NCBI GenBank assembly: GCA_039621445.1
Contig: CP154955.1
Coordinates: forward strand, 39,378,426-39,442,425
DNA: 64,000 nt
Origin: Euglena gracilis
Lineage: Eukaryota > Euglenida > Euglenophyceae > Euglenales
Reading direction: 5' to 3'
A program made the translations under genes and the position numbers. The notes under the pieces were generated by a model. The model worked only from the letters and a program-made list of their open reading frames with translations, had not been told where the DNA came from and made no database searches. This document shows, piece by piece, positions 63,020 to 64,000 of this stretch. Within the stretch, counting starts at the first letter, position 1; every line of letters starts with the position of its first letter.

Positions 63020-64000
63020 TGCAGCCCATGTGTAAAGGGTCCAAAAATCGATTTTTTGAAAATTACCGAAAACGGATGGGGAACTGCACGGACCCACCCG
63101 GGGACCCAAACCAACCATGGGGGACCCCCAAATGGCCTGTATACACCCCACATACCCCCGGCCCCTCCGGACCGTTCTGGGGCCCGTACGGGGGTGGCAA
63201 AAAGGGGTTCCCACAGGACTTAGCCGTTTTTCAGCCTTGCGGGGGCCAAAAAATCGATTTTTTGAAAATTACCCAGAACGGATGGGGAACTGCACGGACC
63301 CACCCGGGGACCCAAACCAACCATGGGGGACCCCCAAGTGGCCTGTATACACCCCACATACCCCCGGCCCCTCCGGACCGTTCTGGGGCCCGTACAGGGG
63401 TGGCAAAAAGGGGTTCCCACAGGACTTAGCCGTTTTTCAGCCTTGCGGGGGCCAAAATTTTTTTTGAAAATCGATTTTTTGAAAATTACCCAGAACGGAT
63501 GGGGAACTGCACGGACCCACCCGGGGACCCAAACCAACCATGGGGGACCCCCAAGTGGCCTGTATACACCCCACACACCCCCGGCCCTTCCGGACCGTTC
63601 TGGGGCCCGTACGGGGGTGGCAAAAAGGGGTTCCCACAGGACTTAGCCGTTTTTCAGCCTTGCCGGGGCCAAAAAATCGATTTTTTGAAAATTACCCAAA
63701 ACGGATGGGGAACGGCACGGACCCACCCGGGGACCCAAACCAACCATGGGGGACCCCCAAGTGGCCTGTATACACCCCACATACCCCCGGCCCCTCTGGA
63801 CCGTTCTGGGGCCCGTACGGGGGTGGCAAAAAGGGGTTCCCACAGGACTTAGCCGTTTTTCAGCCTTGCGGGGGCCGAAAAATCCTATTTTTTGAAAATT
63901 ACCCAAAACGGATGGGGAACGGCACGGACCGACCCGGGGACCCAAACCAACCATGGGGGACCCCCAAGTGGCCTGTATACACCCCACATACCCCCGGCCC
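63020..64000. repeat. Satellite array, about 206-bp units
   Basis: The landmark aacggatgggga occurs at 63,071, 63,277, 63,494, 63,700 and 63,907, giving spacings of 206, 217, 206 and 207 bp. Units share ccaaaaaatcgattttttg, ggacccaaaccaaccatgg and gtatacaccccacata with few differences. The 217-bp spacing comes from an 11-bp duplication of a ttttttgaaaatcg segment. The array runs past the window edge. Frames through it are repeats of one another and are not genes. Confidence 0.9.

Noticed and set aside
63028-63987. Frames in the satellite array
   Set aside because: They are copies of one another in step with the 206-bp unit.

Overview
The window is eukaryotic nuclear DNA. It has no bacterial operons, ribosome-binding sites, rRNA genes or CRISPR array. 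It carries three retrotransposon lineages (two Ty3/gypsy chromovirus families and DIRS-type tyrosine-recombinase elements), tRNA-derived SINE copies, many simple repeats, and short GC-rich exon islands with GT-AG type borders. This mix suggests a large, repeat-rich genome of an alga or another protist. The sequence alone does not settle the lineage.

Layout: 1-1.27 kb is low-complexity DNA. 1.27-4.66 kb is a decayed minus-strand chromovirus (RT, RNase H, integrase, chromodomain), cut at 4,658 by an LTR of a second gypsy family. 4.66-31.57 kb is a nest of this second family. It contains four LTR copies (two plus, two minus), three copies of a long unrecognised gag-position polyprotein (5.4-6.9 kb plus, 9.0-14.4 kb plus, 24.4-30.7 kb minus), one plus-strand pol remnant with integrase and chromodomain (7.0-8.7 kb) and one with RT and RNase H plus a chromodomain end (19.8-24.1 kb). 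A decayed minus-strand coiled-coil reading region lies between them at 16-19.2 kb. 31.6-32.7 kb holds two direct copies of a tRNA-like SINE. 33.0-35.7 kb is another minus-strand copy of the first chromovirus family (protease, RT, RNase H end). 36.2-37.7 kb is an old DIRS-like fragment. 37.7-47.7 kb is a head-to-head pair of related DIRS-like elements (minus, then plus) joined by a palindromic junction of their terminal repeats. The plus copy has one 1,398-codon open frame.

From about 48 kb to 62.4 kb the DNA is mostly non-coding, with GC-rich minus-strand islands that look like exons of two or three host genes. The best supported is a cysteine-rich protein gene ending at 59,544. A 0.44-kb MITE-like element lies at 58,064-58,502, and the window ends in a satellite array of about 206-bp units (63.0-64.0 kb).

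Almost every mobile-element gene here is broken by frameshifts, many in runs of G or C, so sequencing error and true decay cannot be separated by eye. No intact autonomous element is demonstrated. The most unusual material is the large three-copy polyprotein with a conserved Cys/His module, the fact that this block lies in both orientations between the same flanks, and the DIRS palindrome.
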